Below, in pieces: positions 8,847 through 17,280 of a stretch of 64,000 nt of DNA. Position 1 is the stretch's first letter, and each line of letters opens with the position of its first letter. The notes under the pieces were generated by a model. That model ran no database searches and was not told where the DNA came from. It saw nothing but the letters and a program-made list of their open reading frames with translations. This DNA is from an uncultured Pontibacter sp. GTDB lineage: Bacteria > Bacteroidota > Bacteroidia > Cytophagales > Hymenobacteraceae. A program made the position numbers and the translations under genes. The DNA lies in contig CANMMP010000002.1 in assembly GCA_947499125.1 (NCBI GenBank), forward strand, positions 496,001 to 560,000. Reading direction: 5' to 3'.

Positions 8847-9689
8847 ATGAAACGCATACTTGTACCTACAGATTTTTCGGAACAGGCGCATTACGCATTT
8901 GAAGTTGCCGTTAGCATTGCAAAACGTACCGGCGCAGGCATTAAACTACTTCACGTGGTAGAAGTGCCCCGAACAGCGAGTTTTAGCGCAACCGGCGATA
9001 TGATCTATTCCGATAACATGGAGCAATTGTACACCATGCGCCTGCTGGAAGCAACCAAGGGCCGTATGCGCCAATTGCTGCAAAGCGTGCCGCACGAAGG
9101 CGTAACTGTAGTACAGGCAGTAGACGTTGACAGTATAGTTGGTAAAGTTAAAAGTGTTGTAGCCGAAGATAATGTAGACCTGATCGTGATGGGTTCTAAA
9201 GGATCAAGTGGAATGGATGAGTTCCTGATAGGGTCTAACACAGAGAAAGTGGTGCGTACTGCTACCTGCCCGGTTTTAACTATAAAGCGCCAGCAACCTG
9301 ATTTTGATATAAGAGAGATCGTGCTTGCATCTAACTTCAGACGTGAGGTTGGCCGTGCGATGGATGCGTTCAAATATTTCCAGCAACTTTTTGATGCACG
9401 CCTGCACCTGGTATACATCAACACGCCGGGCGCTTTTGAGTCGAGCAACAACCTGCGCAGTAAGCTGGCCCATGCTGCCGAAAAGTATAACCTGCACAAC
9501 TATACCATTAACATCTATAACGATACAATAGAAGAAGACGGAATTCTACATTTTGCTGAAGACATCAATGCGGATATGATCATGATGGCAACGCACGGCC
9601 GTACTGGTTTGTCGCACCTGCTGAGCGGAAGTATAGCCGAAGACCTGGTAAACCACACCAGTCGCCCGGTACTTACTTTCCATATTTAA
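8847..9689 (+). CDS. Universal stress protein with two USP domains
   Basis: A 280-residue cytosolic protein made of two UspA-like domains. The first opens with MKRILVPTDFSEQA and ends with the nucleotide-binding segment VMGSKGSSGMDEFLIGS; the second has MMATHGRTGLSHLLSGS. Both carry the G-x2-G-x9-G(S/T) pattern of ATP-binding members. The family supports survival under stress or oxygen and energy limitation. It is a single-gene unit with its own promoter region, which contains an FNR-like palindrome, and its own terminator. Confidence 0.92.
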   Translation: MKRILVPTDFSEQAHYAFEVAVSIAKRTGAGIKLLHVVEVPRTASFSATGDMIYSDNMEQLYTMRLLEATKGRMRQLLQSVPHEGVTVVQAVDVDSIVGKVKSVVAEDNVDLIVMGSKGSSGMDEFLIGSNTEKVVRTATCPVLTIKRQQPDFDIREIVLASNFRREVGRAMDAFKYFQQLFDARLHLVYINTPGAFESSNNLRSKLAHAAEKYNLHNYTINIYNDTIEEDGILHFAEDINADMIMMATHGRTGLSHLLSGSIAEDLVNHTSRPVLTFHI

Positions 9690-9710
9690 GTGATCGATAT
9701 TTATAGTATA

Positions 9711-9745
9711 AACCCGGCTGATGCTACATCGGCCGGGTTTTTTGT
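9711..9745 (+). terminator. Terminator after the stress protein gene
   Basis: AACCCGGCTGATG-loop-CATCGGCCGGGTT followed by TTTTTG, 20 bases after the stop codon. Confidence 0.8.
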
Positions 9746-9791
9746 TTACAGGCAGTATCCGTACTTTTGTAGTGTTACCTAAGCGCGCATC

Positions 9792-10673
9792 ATGAGCAAA
9801 CTTCCACAAATCCGGTTTATAATTAATCCTGTGTCGGGCACCAGGAGTAAGGTTGATGTGGCAGCTCGCATTAAGTTGTACCTCGACCAGCAGAAGCACG
9901 ACCACGATATAGTTTATACTGATTACGCCGGTCATGCAACCGAACTGGCTAAAGATGCCGCCGACCAGAACTATAGAATTGTAGTAGCTGTTGGCGGCGA
10001 TGGAACAGTAAATGAAGTAGCACGTGGCCTGATCGGGACGGAAACTGCGCTGGCTATACTTCCGAAAGGTTCTGGAAACGGGTTGGCCCGGCATCTGCAA
10101 ATCCCCTTGCAACTGAATAATGCCATTAAGTTACTTAACAAAGGCCAGGTATCTGCTATTGATAGCGGAACTATAAACGACTTGCCTTTTTTTACGACGG
10201 CCGGTATCGGGTTTGATGCTTACATAAGTTCGGTATTTGCGGGCAGTACGCGGCGTGGCCTTAAAACCTATGTGGAGCTTATACTTAAAGAGGTGCGCAA
10301 CTATAAACACCAACCCGTAAAAGTATGGCTCAACGACCAGGAACTGGAAACGGATTGCTTTGTAATGGCTTTTGCCAATGCGGCACAGTATGGCAACAAT
10401 GCCTATATAGCGCCTATGGCCGATATCCGGGATGGTTTGCTGGATGTGTGCCTGGTGCGCCGCCTGGATGTGATAAAAGCTTTGAACCTTAGCTATAGCA
10501 TGCTTGCCAATAAACTGGCCAGCTCCAGTAGTGCAGAATATTTTAAGACCACGCACGTAAAAGTAAAGACCCAACAACCTATGCTTTACCACGTCGATGG
10601 GGAGTTTAAAGGTAAAACCGATGAGTTTGAGGTTGCCCTGAATCCGCTGTCATTAAAGGTGTTTATTCCTTAA
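9792..10673 (+). CDS. YegS/BmrU-type lipid kinase
   Basis: Predicted diacylglycerol or sphingosine-type lipid kinase of the DAGK catalytic family, 293 residues. It has the N-terminal INPVSGTRSK, the nucleotide-binding VVAVGGDGTVNEVARGL around residue 70 and the LPKGSGNGLARHL motif around residue 95; the C-terminal beta-rich half (YHVDGEFKGK) is also typical. It would phosphorylate a membrane lipid at the cytosolic face. The ATG at 9792 leaves a normal N-terminus. It stands between a terminator upstream and a 120-base gap downstream, so it is probably monocistronic. The lipid substrate cannot be inferred. Confidence 0.88.
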   Translation: MSKLPQIRFIINPVSGTRSKVDVAARIKLYLDQQKHDHDIVYTDYAGHATELAKDAADQNYRIVVAVGGDGTVNEVARGLIGTETALAILPKGSGNGLARHLQIPLQLNNAIKLLNKGQVSAIDSGTINDLPFFTTAGIGFDAYISSVFAGSTRRGLKTYVELILKEVRNYKHQPVKVWLNDQELETDCFVMAFANAAQYGNNAYIAPMADIRDGLLDVCLVRRLDVIKALNLSYSMLANKLASSSSAEYFKTTHVKVKTQQPMLYHVDGEFKGKTDEFEVALNPLSLKVFIP

Positions 10674-10793
10674 CTTAGTTTTTAAATATCTGTAGGTTGA
10701 TGCGATGGAGATAAAACCGTAAATTAAGTTAGCGTAGATCTATAAGTTAATTCTATTCAGAAACCCGCTGATTCCCAGACAAAATTGAATTAC

Positions 10794-11141
10794 ATGAAAG
10801 ATAAAAATAAGAAAGGCCGCCAGGGAGTTGTTTACTCTACTTCTTCTGACTTTAATTACGAATACGACCAGGACAACGAAGCTGAAACGTTGCCACCCCA
10901 GCAACAGAACCTGAAAGTGATGCTCGATAAAAAGTCGCGTGGTGGCAAGCAGGTTACGTTGGTAGAAGGCTTTGTTGGTACCGACGACGACCTGAAAGAA
11001 TTAGGTAAAATGCTGAAAAACAAGTGCGGCGTTGGCGGCTCGGCTAAAGAAGGTGAGATCCTGATACAGGGCGATTTCCGGGATAAAGTTCTGCAAATGT
11101 TACAGGCTGCCGGCTACAAAGCCAAAAGGGTTGGTGGCTGA
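10794..11141 (+). CDS. SUI1/YciH-like translation initiation factor
   Basis: Small eIF1-like protein of about 115 residues. The C-terminal SUI1 domain is clear: [19 protein letters not shown], then [20 protein letters not shown] and [13 protein letters not shown]. The N-terminal 40 residues are charged and probably disordered. Bacterial members (YciH) are thought to inhibit aberrant translation initiation under stress. A TTG at 10785 is in frame, but the ATG at 10794 is the better start. Confidence 0.9.
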   Translation: MKDKNKKGRQGVVYSTSSDFNYEYDQDNEAETLPPQQQNLKVMLDKKSRGGKQVTLVEGFVGTDDDLKELGKMLKNKCGVGGSAKEGEILIQGDFRDKVLQMLQAAGYKAKRVGG

Positions 11142-11222
11142 GTTAATCTGTAAGTTTATAGTTGATGTGATAAATTAAAACATCAATTATAACTTGATGC
11201 TAGATAACACCTACAAGTATAA

Positions 11223-11639
11223 CTACAGCTTTTTGAGGAAGCGGGCCGGGCCATGCAAATGGTAAAAGTTAGCCGACTGAAGTATAAATATTTTACCTGC
11301 CAGCGATGGTGCTTTTGGCGGAACAGGTTTATAGGTTTTTATCGTCTTGCTCTTGTCGGTCTTTCGCTCAAAGCCCAGTTCCAGCAACTTCTTGTCGAGC
11401 TCTTTAGGGGCTATACTTTTTAATGGGATGCGGCGTTCGGTGCGGTTATACCATAGTATAATCGCAGTGCCAAACAGCAGCGCGAAAACTACGGCAGTAG
11501 TTACCATTTCAACCAGTGCAATAAACCCATCTTCCTTAAACCTGCCGTTTACGCCATACCAGATTGCCGTAAAAGCCATGTAGGTCAGGAAAAAGTATAG
11601 GTTCAGCTTTAAGAAGCGTAGCAGCGAATAATTCTTCAT
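11223..11639 (-). CDS. Small membrane protein downstream of kdsB
   Basis: A 138-residue hypothetical protein with two hydrophobic segments near the N-terminus (about residues 10-26, LNLYFFLTYMAFTAIWYGV, and about 45-62, VTTAVVFALLFGTAIILWY), followed by a basic cytosolic domain with many Lys, Pro and Leu. I do not recognise the family. Its ATG is only 6 bases after the kdsB stop, so it is the second gene of that operon, and an envelope role is plausible. Confidence 0.65.
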   Translation of the reverse strand: MKNYSLLRFLKLNLYFFLTYMAFTAIWYGVNGRFKEDGFIALVEMVTTAVVFALLFGTAIILWYNRTERRIPLKSIAPKELDKKLLELGFERKTDKSKTIKTYKPVPPKAPSLAGKIFILQSANFYHLHGPARFLKKL

Positions 11640-11645
11640 TATAGA

Positions 11646-12380
11646 TTAAAACAGGTGCTGTACTTTTTGCAGGTCTTCCGGAGAGTCTATACCTATAGTT
11701 TCGAACTCGGTGAGGGCAGTAGTTATCTTAAAACCATTCTCAAGCCAACGCAACTGCTCCAGCGATTCGGCCAGTTCCAGAGCAGACGGAGGCAACTGTG
11801 TTATCTGTTCTAAAATGTCTGCTCTGTACCCGTAAATACCGATATGCTTATAGTAAGTGTGCTGTTTGTGCCAGATGTCCTGGGGTACGTTGCGGCAATA
11901 CGGTATAGCCTGGCGGCTAAAGTATAAAGCTTCGTTATGGTTGTTCAATACCACTTTGGGGGCGTTGGTATTAAACAGTTCTTCGGTGGAGTTTATTTTT
12001 TTTACAAGGGTTGCCAGCTGTGTGCCGGGGCGGTTAAAGCAATCGCCAACCAGGTCTATCTGTTCTGGTTTTATAAACGGCTCGTCGCCTTGTATGTTAA
12101 TGACGAATTCGTAGGGCTTGTTTAACTTTTTGTAAGCTTCAAAACAACGGTCGGTACCGCTCTGGTGGTGCTCGGCTGTCATTACGGCTTGCCCCCCAAA
12201 TTCCTGTACATGGCTGAAGATCCGGTCATCGTCGGTAGCAACTATAACCTCGGTAAGTCCCGATGCTTTTGCCTGTTCGTATACCCGCCTGATCATAGTT
12301 TTGCCATTGATGTCGGTGAGTGGTTTGCCCGGAAAGCGGGTAGAGGCGTAGCGTGCCGGAATAATGCCTAATATCTCCAT
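11646..12380 (-). CDS. kdsB: 3-deoxy-manno-octulosonate cytidylyltransferase
   Basis: Cytosolic enzyme that activates Kdo with CTP to give CMP-Kdo for lipopolysaccharide inner-core synthesis. The 244-residue length is normal. The N-terminus GIIPARYASTRFPGKPL is the nucleotide-binding signature; DDDRI, NIQGDEPFI and the later HIGIYGYRADIL are also characteristic. It leads a two-gene unit with the small membrane protein at 11223. The alkD-like gene upstream on the same strand ends 55 bases before this ATG is reached in the opposite sense, so a separate transcript is possible. Confidence 0.95.
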   Translation of the reverse strand: MEILGIIPARYASTRFPGKPLTDINGKTMIRRVYEQAKASGLTEVIVATDDDRIFSHVQEFGGQAVMTAEHHQSGTDRCFEAYKKLNKPYEFVINIQGDEPFIKPEQIDLVGDCFNRPGTQLATLVKKINSTEELFNTNAPKVVLNNHNEALYFSRQAIPYCRNVPQDIWHKQHTYYKHIGIYGYRADILEQITQLPPSALELAESLEQLRWLENGFKITTALTEFETIGIDSPEDLQKVQHLF

Positions 12381-12434
12381 TGGTTATAGTTTTTTAGCAG
12401 CCCAAATATACGCAGGAGCCGTGGTTTTATATGG

Positions 12435-13142
12435 TTAGCAGCGAGCTGTTTTCTTTTTTCTGCCGGCACGTCCCATTTGCTCTACTTTCGCGATATAAGG
12501 AAAAGCTTCCGGGGTTTTGCAGGCAGTTCCGCCCATATCTACGTGTACTTTTCCTATAGTTTTGGCTGCTTCTTTTGCTTTATCGGAGAGTGTAGGCACG
12601 AAAGAGCCAATCGCAATTACAAAACCGTTCATGGTGTGGCGCACTCGGTTCGGGCTCTGGTGAATTACTTCTGCTACATGGTCGAGTTGCTGCGAAAGGT
12701 AATCCAGGTCCAGTTCGTTATCCTGTTTTATACCTGCCATGCTTGATAAGGTCGCCCAACCGGTAGTTGCCAGTCTTTCATCTCCGGAGTTGATCCATTC
12801 TTTTGCCAGCTCAAAACCATAAGCACTTTCAGATGCCACCCATGCTACGGTGTATTCGCTCAGCATATACCAGTAAGCATTTTCGGCCCAGTTCTGCAGG
12901 TCAGCTTTTATCATGGCTTTTTCGTCAGCAATCAGCCCAGCCAGGTACATGGCATCGGAGTTTCCGGTAGCGAACAGCTCTTTAGAAAGCTCGTAGTTTT
13001 TCTTTATCTTTTTCTGGATAGGTTTCAGGTCGCCAACTTTTACGCCAAAAAATGGTTCGCAGGCACCGTGTTTCATCAGGGTGTTTTTAGTGCTGGCGCA
13101 GCCCAGTTGTTCCAGTTGCTGCAGTATGTCTTGTGCGGTCAT
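12435..13142 (-). CDS. AlkD-like DNA alkylation repair protein
   Basis: A 235-residue all-helical protein of the DNA alkylation repair (AlkD/AlkC HEAT-like) family, which removes alkylated bases. Recognisable stretches are GVKVGDLKPIQKKIKK near the N-terminus, LAGLIADEKAM, and the aromatic cluster WAENAYWYMLSEYTVAWVA. The C-terminus is basic (GRAGRKKKTARC). Its ATG overlaps the stop of the upstream lipoprotein gene by one base (TGATG), indicating translational coupling. Whether it is an active glycosylase cannot be told from this sequence. Confidence 0.85.
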   Translation of the reverse strand: MTAQDILQQLEQLGCASTKNTLMKHGACEPFFGVKVGDLKPIQKKIKKNYELSKELFATGNSDAMYLAGLIADEKAMIKADLQNWAENAYWYMLSEYTVAWVASESAYGFELAKEWINSGDERLATTGWATLSSMAGIKQDNELDLDYLSQQLDHVAEVIHQSPNRVRHTMNGFVIAIGSFVPTLSDKAKEAAKTIGKVHVDMGGTACKTPEAFPYIAKVEQMGRAGRKKKTARC

Positions 13143-13474
13143 CAGCGTCTTTTTATTTCAATTATTTTAACCTGGTTAAAGGAGTTGATGTTGATGCAGG
13201 GAAGTACCGGCTTTTTATAGTTTATCATTTTAACTGTAACTGGAATGTTGTCGCCTGTTTTATAGGAATCCGGGATGTTAGAGTCGTTGGTAGGAGAGTG
13301 GCGCTCGCTACCGTCCGAATTGTAAAGTATAAATCCACAACCATCGGTGGCAATCGGCCCTGTCCAAACTATAGTTCCCTGCAAGGTTTGCAGATCTCCG
13401 TCCTGCTCGTCGTCTTTGCTACAGGCACTCAACCCTATAATAAGCAGTAGTAATAAAAGGTAGATCGGTTTCAT
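13142..13474 (-). CDS. Small lipoprotein (DGCGF family, copy 1)
   Basis: A 110-residue predicted lipoprotein: KPIYLLLLLLIIGLSAC gives a signal peptide and lipobox with Cys18. The mature part has the motif GTIVWTGPIATDGCGFILY and two further Cys-containing strands. It is a paralogue of the protein at 13494, which has LEWTGEYMVDGCGFVL at the same place. The two lie 19 bases apart in the same direction, probably as a tandem duplication. Function is unknown; the conserved Cys may form a disulfide. It is coupled to the downstream alkD-like gene by a one-base overlap. Confidence 0.75.
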   Translation of the reverse strand: MKPIYLLLLLLIIGLSACSKDDEQDGDLQTLQGTIVWTGPIATDGCGFILYNSDGSERHSPTNDSNIPDSYKTGDNIPVTVKMINYKKPVLPCININSFNQVKIIEIKRR

Positions 13475-13493
13475 GAAAGTATAATCGCTAAGA

Positions 13494-13847
13494 TCACAGA
13501 CGTTCTATGGTTTGTATCCGGATGCCCGGCATAGCACGGCTTTGGGTAGCCAATCCGCAGCGGCGGTCTATCGTTTCGCCGGTTAGCGTGTAAGTAACTC
13601 TAACAGGTATAGGCTCCCCTTCAATTTTAAATTCTTCACCTATAGCATTTTCATCTTCCGGCTTATAGTCTTGCCCGTCTATTTTAAGAACAAACCCACA
13701 GCCATCTACCATGTACTCGCCTGTCCATTCCAACTGGCCTTCCTGTGTTTTTGAAGTGTTTTCCTGTTGCATGGTTTTGCTGTTGCAGGCACCAAGTATA
13801 AAGCTGCCTAAAAGTATAATTACCGCAATGTAAGACTGTAGTTTCAT
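13494..13847 (-). CDS. Small lipoprotein (DGCGF family, copy 2)
   Basis: Predicted lipoprotein of 117 residues from the ATG at 13847. An upstream in-frame ATG at 13871 exists, but the shorter form starts directly with a proper signal peptide (MKLQSYIAVIILLGSFILGAC). The mature part carries WTGEYMVDGCGFVLKIDG, then VRVTYTLTGETIDRRCGL, and ends with IRIQTIERL. It is paralogous to the next gene. The family is one I know only as Bacteroidota hypotheticals; no function is proposed. Confidence 0.72.
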   Translation of the reverse strand: MKLQSYIAVIILLGSFILGACNSKTMQQENTSKTQEGQLEWTGEYMVDGCGFVLKIDGQDYKPEDENAIGEEFKIEGEPIPVRVTYTLTGETIDRRCGLATQSRAMPGIRIQTIERL

Positions 13848-13919
13848 AGTTTTATAAATGGTTAAAAGCATAAACTTAGTTGTAAAATAGCTGGAGTTGA
13901 AGGTAATAAATGCTGGTAT

Positions 13920-15266
13920 TTATACTTTCTTTACCCGTAACGAGAACGTGCTGTGGTCTATTACCTGTACCTGTTCTCCCTTTTCAATAAATCCTTCGCG
14001 GGCTTGGGCATCATATAAAATATCATCAATTATAACACGGCCGGTTGGGTTCATGGGAGTGTGCGCTATACCTGTTCTGCCAACTAAATGCGACGAGTCG
14101 GCAGATGAACGATAGCCTTCATCACCCTGAAATGTGTTGTTAAGAACCAGGCGTTGCACCGAACGGCTGGCTGCAAAACGGTTCCAGGTAAGGGCAGCCA
14201 ACAACACGGCACCCACCATCCCGATCAGTACCGATATCAGGCTTTGTTTCAAATTATCAGATGGCACAAAAGTAAAATCGAAGCTTTGGTTGTTAACCAT
14301 AATCAGCACCAGCGATAAAAACGAAAGTATAATACCACTAATGCCCGCAATACCAAAACCGGGAATTACGAGCACCTCCAGGCCAATAAGCACCAGGCCA
14401 AGTATAAACAAGAGTATTTCCCAGTTCTCGGCCAGGCCATTCAGGTAGTAAGGTGTTAAGTATAGAATACCGGCAATTACAGCCGCAGCCAACGGAAAAC
14501 CAACTCCAGGCGTCTGCAGCTCAAAGTATAGTCCACCCATTATCAGCAGCAACAAAATACCACTCACAAAGGGGTTCAGGAAAAAAGAGATGATCTTATT
14601 TGCAGCGCTTAGCTGGTAAGTTACAAGTTCGGCATCCTGCAGGTTAAGCTGCTCCAGCACTTGCGTTACGTTAGTAGCAGTACCTTCGCAAAAGCCATAC
14701 TTTATAGCCTCTGAAGTGGTAAAAGTAAGTACCTGACCTGCACTTAAAGTAGAGTCTACACTGGCTTCAACCATAGCTTCGGCCAGGTGCGGATTGCGGT
14801 TTTGTGCTTCGGCAGTAGACCGCATAATAGAGCGCATATAACTCTGGTACTTTCCAGGTGCAGCTTCTCCGTCGGCCCCAACTACGGTTGCAGCACCAAT
14901 GTTAGCACCGGGTGCCATGTAAATACTATCGCATGCCAGCGAAATTAAAGCCCCTGCCGAGGCTGCATTTTTGTTGATAAACACATAAACCGGTTTTGGA
15001 TATTCCAGTAAGCGTGTCCGGATCTCGTCGGCATCGTTCAGGGCGCCTCCAAAAGTATCGAGCACCAGCAACACATGGTCGGCATTGATTTCGGTAGCGT
15101 GGTCAAGGGCCAGCTCCGTGTAGCGGTTGGTACGTGGGTCTATTTCCGACTTTATTTCCATCACCAATACCTTCTGTTGTTGCGCATTTGCACTAAGTGG
15201 CAGCACCAGGCAGCAAAGCAGCAGGTATATCAGGTGGCGGTACATATATTTTGCGTTAGATTTCAT
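13920..15266 (-). CDS. NfeD-like membrane serine protease
   Basis: A 448-residue member of the long NfeD (ClpP-like protease plus NfeD) family, which works with stomatin/SPFH proteins in membrane quality control. After a signal peptide (to about residue 28, SANAQ) comes a SppA/ClpP-like domain with LDTFGGALNDA and NKNAASAGALIS, where Ser103 is the probable nucleophile. Five or so membrane helices follow (about 225-355), then a C-terminal OB-fold domain (GRTGIAHTPMNPTGRVIIDD). An alternative start is Met8. No SPFH gene is adjacent in this window. Confidence 0.9.
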   Translation of the reverse strand: MKSNAKYMYRHLIYLLLCCLVLPLSANAQQQKVLVMEIKSEIDPRTNRYTELALDHATEINADHVLLVLDTFGGALNDADEIRTRLLEYPKPVYVFINKNAASAGALISLACDSIYMAPGANIGAATVVGADGEAAPGKYQSYMRSIMRSTAEAQNRNPHLAEAMVEASVDSTLSAGQVLTFTTSEAIKYGFCEGTATNVTQVLEQLNLQDAELVTYQLSAANKIISFFLNPFVSGILLLLIMGGLYFELQTPGVGFPLAAAVIAGILYLTPYYLNGLAENWEILLFILGLVLIGLEVLVIPGFGIAGISGIILSFLSLVLIMVNNQSFDFTFVPSDNLKQSLISVLIGMVGAVLLAALTWNRFAASRSVQRLVLNNTFQGDEGYRSSADSSHLVGRTGIAHTPMNPTGRVIIDDILYDAQAREGFIEKGEQVQVIDHSTFSLRVKKV

Positions 15267-15292
15267 ACTTTTGGGAGTAGTTTTGTGCCATT

Positions 15293-16129
15293 TTGGTTGA
15301 ATATAGTAAAAAGTTAAGAGTTATACTTCCGTTACTTTATACATACGCTTTTAATGCGCCGGTGTGGCGATTGCGACTCGATGCAGGTGCAGGCCGTATG
15401 GCGCTGGAAACCCGGGATGCTGACCTGTTGCTGGCCGAGTTTTATACTTTGGATCTTAGCCAGCATCTGTTAAGTAAATTGCCTTTCCCCGCCGCAAAAA
15501 ACTGGTGGCTTGGCCTGGAAGATGCGCACAACGGTTTGTTGCTTTTGCATGGCTACGGAAACCGGCAGATAGGCGAGCACAAAGGTATAATGGCTTATAC
15601 TTCTGAAACCGGCGAGCTGCAATGGGAACAACCGGAACTGGCTTTTTATGGTGTATCGGAAGAGGGTGTACTCGCTTTTGATACCGAACTACAGAATCTT
15701 GCCTTGTTAAACGCGAATACCGGAACTATACTTACCAAAAACGTGTCAGTGGGAAACGGTGCGCAACAGGTGGCCGCATACAATGCCATCCGAAGCCAGG
15801 ACTGTATTTACCCGATGTTGTACCTGCAGGGAGAAGCTTACTTTACCGAGGTAAGCAATTTTGTACAGTACAGCCTGCAGGTGAGCCCTGTGAAAGGTAT
15901 AGAATATGCCGAAACCGACAAGTATGTTATAGTTAGCTATTATGCTGAAAATAAGGAAGAAAAACTTGATAACTGGTTAGCCGTGTTTGACCTGGATGGC
16001 AAACTTATAATGAACGAACAGATTGCCCATACTTTAAGTGGCATTGGTTCAGATACTTTTATTATCTTTAAACAAAAATTATACTTTATCAGGCAGCGGA
16101 ATTCGTTGGTTGTTTATAGTCTTAAATAG
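15293..16129 (+). CDS. DUF4905-like protein
   Basis: A 278-residue protein that I assign with moderate confidence to DUF4905, a Bacteroidota family of unknown function. It starts with YAFNAPVWRLRLDAGAGRMALETRD and repeats beta-propeller-like phrases (GELQWEQPEL, EGVLAFDTELQNLALLNANTG, DNWLAVFDLDGKLI). No signal peptide is visible. The start codon is uncertain: TTG at 15293 is used here because no upstream ATG is in frame; TAGTTTTG at 15278-15285 resembles a -7 element very close to it. The LysM gene follows 14 bases later, so the two are probably cotranscribed. Confidence 0.7.
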   Translation: MVEYSKKLRVILPLLYTYAFNAPVWRLRLDAGAGRMALETRDADLLLAEFYTLDLSQHLLSKLPFPAAKNWWLGLEDAHNGLLLLHGYGNRQIGEHKGIMAYTSETGELQWEQPELAFYGVSEEGVLAFDTELQNLALLNANTGTILTKNVSVGNGAQQVAAYNAIRSQDCIYPMLYLQGEAYFTEVSNFVQYSLQVSPVKGIEYAETDKYVIVSYYAENKEEKLDNWLAVFDLDGKLIMNEQIAHTLSGIGSDTFIIFKQKLYFIRQRNSLVVYSLK

Positions 16130-16143
16130 TTTACCTTTTAGCC

Positions 16144-17160
16144 ATGGTACGCATCCTTTTACTTGCTCTCTTAATTTCTCCGGTACTTACCTACTCGGCC
16201 TCAGCTTCAGACCTGTCTGCACTCCGCGACTCGGTGGGGGTAGAACGCCGCAACGGTAAAATATTTGTAAAGCACAAAGTTGAGCCTAAAGAAACCCTTT
16301 ATGCTTTGTCGCGCAAATATGGTGTGCCTGTGTCGCAGATCGTGGAATCTAACCCGGCTGTTGAAGCAAGTATAAGAATCGACCAGATCGTTTTGATCCC
16401 GAGAAAGGCTTTGATCACTGCTTCTACCAGCAAAACCACAGTTGCCGCTGCACCTGTAAAAGCTGTTCCTGCTGCCAGCAACCGTACGTTTACTGTAAAC
16501 AGTAAAGGCGAGAAGCTGCACACAGTAGAGGCCAAGCAAACACTTTACAGTATTTCCAGGATGCACGGCGTGAGCGTGGAAGACCTGAAAGCCTGGAACA
16601 AACTATGGGACAATAACATTGAGATAGGAGCACAGCTTATTGTTGGTAAAGGCGCTACGCCAACATCTACCAAACCGGTTTATGTGCCGGAAGCGGATGA
16701 CGAAGTATCATCAAAAACAGAAACGGTAGCCGTTGAAACCGCTAAAAAGCCAGCCACTACAGCAGAGAAGGCTTCAACCCCAACTGCAGAGCCAGCAACC
16801 ACAACAGCACCTGTAACTGCTACAGAAACTACTACTGTTATAAAAGAAAATGAAGTAGAAGAAGGCGTAACAGAATCGTCGGCTGGTGTAAAGAAGGTGA
16901 TAGAGAACGGCATGGCCGAAATGATAGACCCTAAAGCCGATACAAATAAATACCTTGCCTTGCATCGCACGGCTCCGATAGGAACAATTTTACAAGTTAA
17001 AAATGCCGTAAACGGACAAGTAGTATATGTACGCGTTATCGGTAAATTACCTGAAACCGGATCAAACAGTAACCTGGTAGTTCGTATCTCTAAAAAAGCT
17101 TACCAGAAGCTCGGTGCTGTCGATCAGAAGTTCAGAGTAGAAGTATCGTATATGCCGTAA
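16144..17160 (+). CDS. LysM protein with RlpA-like C-terminal domain
   Basis: Secreted or periplasmic cell-wall protein of 338 residues. A signal peptide (about 1-20) precedes two LysM repeats: KHKVEPKETLYALSRKYGV (about 41-88) and HTVEAKQTLYSISRMHGV (about 126-172), which bind peptidoglycan glycan chains. A Thr/Ala/Glu-rich linker (about 180-245) leads to a double-psi beta-barrel domain like that of RlpA (AEMIDPKADTNKYLALHRTAPIGTI, then VRVIGKLPETGSNSNLVVRIS). The linker is disordered and compositionally biased. Lytic transglycosylase activity is known for some RlpA proteins but is not certain here. A terminator follows. Confidence 0.88.
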   Translation: MVRILLLALLISPVLTYSASASDLSALRDSVGVERRNGKIFVKHKVEPKETLYALSRKYGVPVSQIVESNPAVEASIRIDQIVLIPRKALITASTSKTTVAAAPVKAVPAASNRTFTVNSKGEKLHTVEAKQTLYSISRMHGVSVEDLKAWNKLWDNNIEIGAQLIVGKGATPTSTKPVYVPEADDEVSSKTETVAVETAKKPATTAEKASTPTAEPATTTAPVTATETTTVIKENEVEEGVTESSAGVKKVIENGMAEMIDPKADTNKYLALHRTAPIGTILQVKNAVNGQVVYVRVIGKLPETGSNSNLVVRISKKAYQKLGAVDQKFRVEVSYMP

Positions 17161-17181
17161 GGTATTTGATCTTATAGATAA

Positions 17182-17214
17182 GAAAAAGCCTGAACAGTAA
17201 TGTTCAGGCTTTTT
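17182..17214 (+). terminator. Terminator after the LysM gene
   Basis: AAAAAGCCTGAACA-GTAA-TGTTCAGGCTTTTT hairpin with T-tail, 21 bases after the stop. Confidence 0.88.
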
Positions 17215-17280
17215 GTTTATAGTTTAAATTTTTTCGTTTTGAGTAAAGTTGCTTGCTCCTTGTATTATAATTTTATTTTG

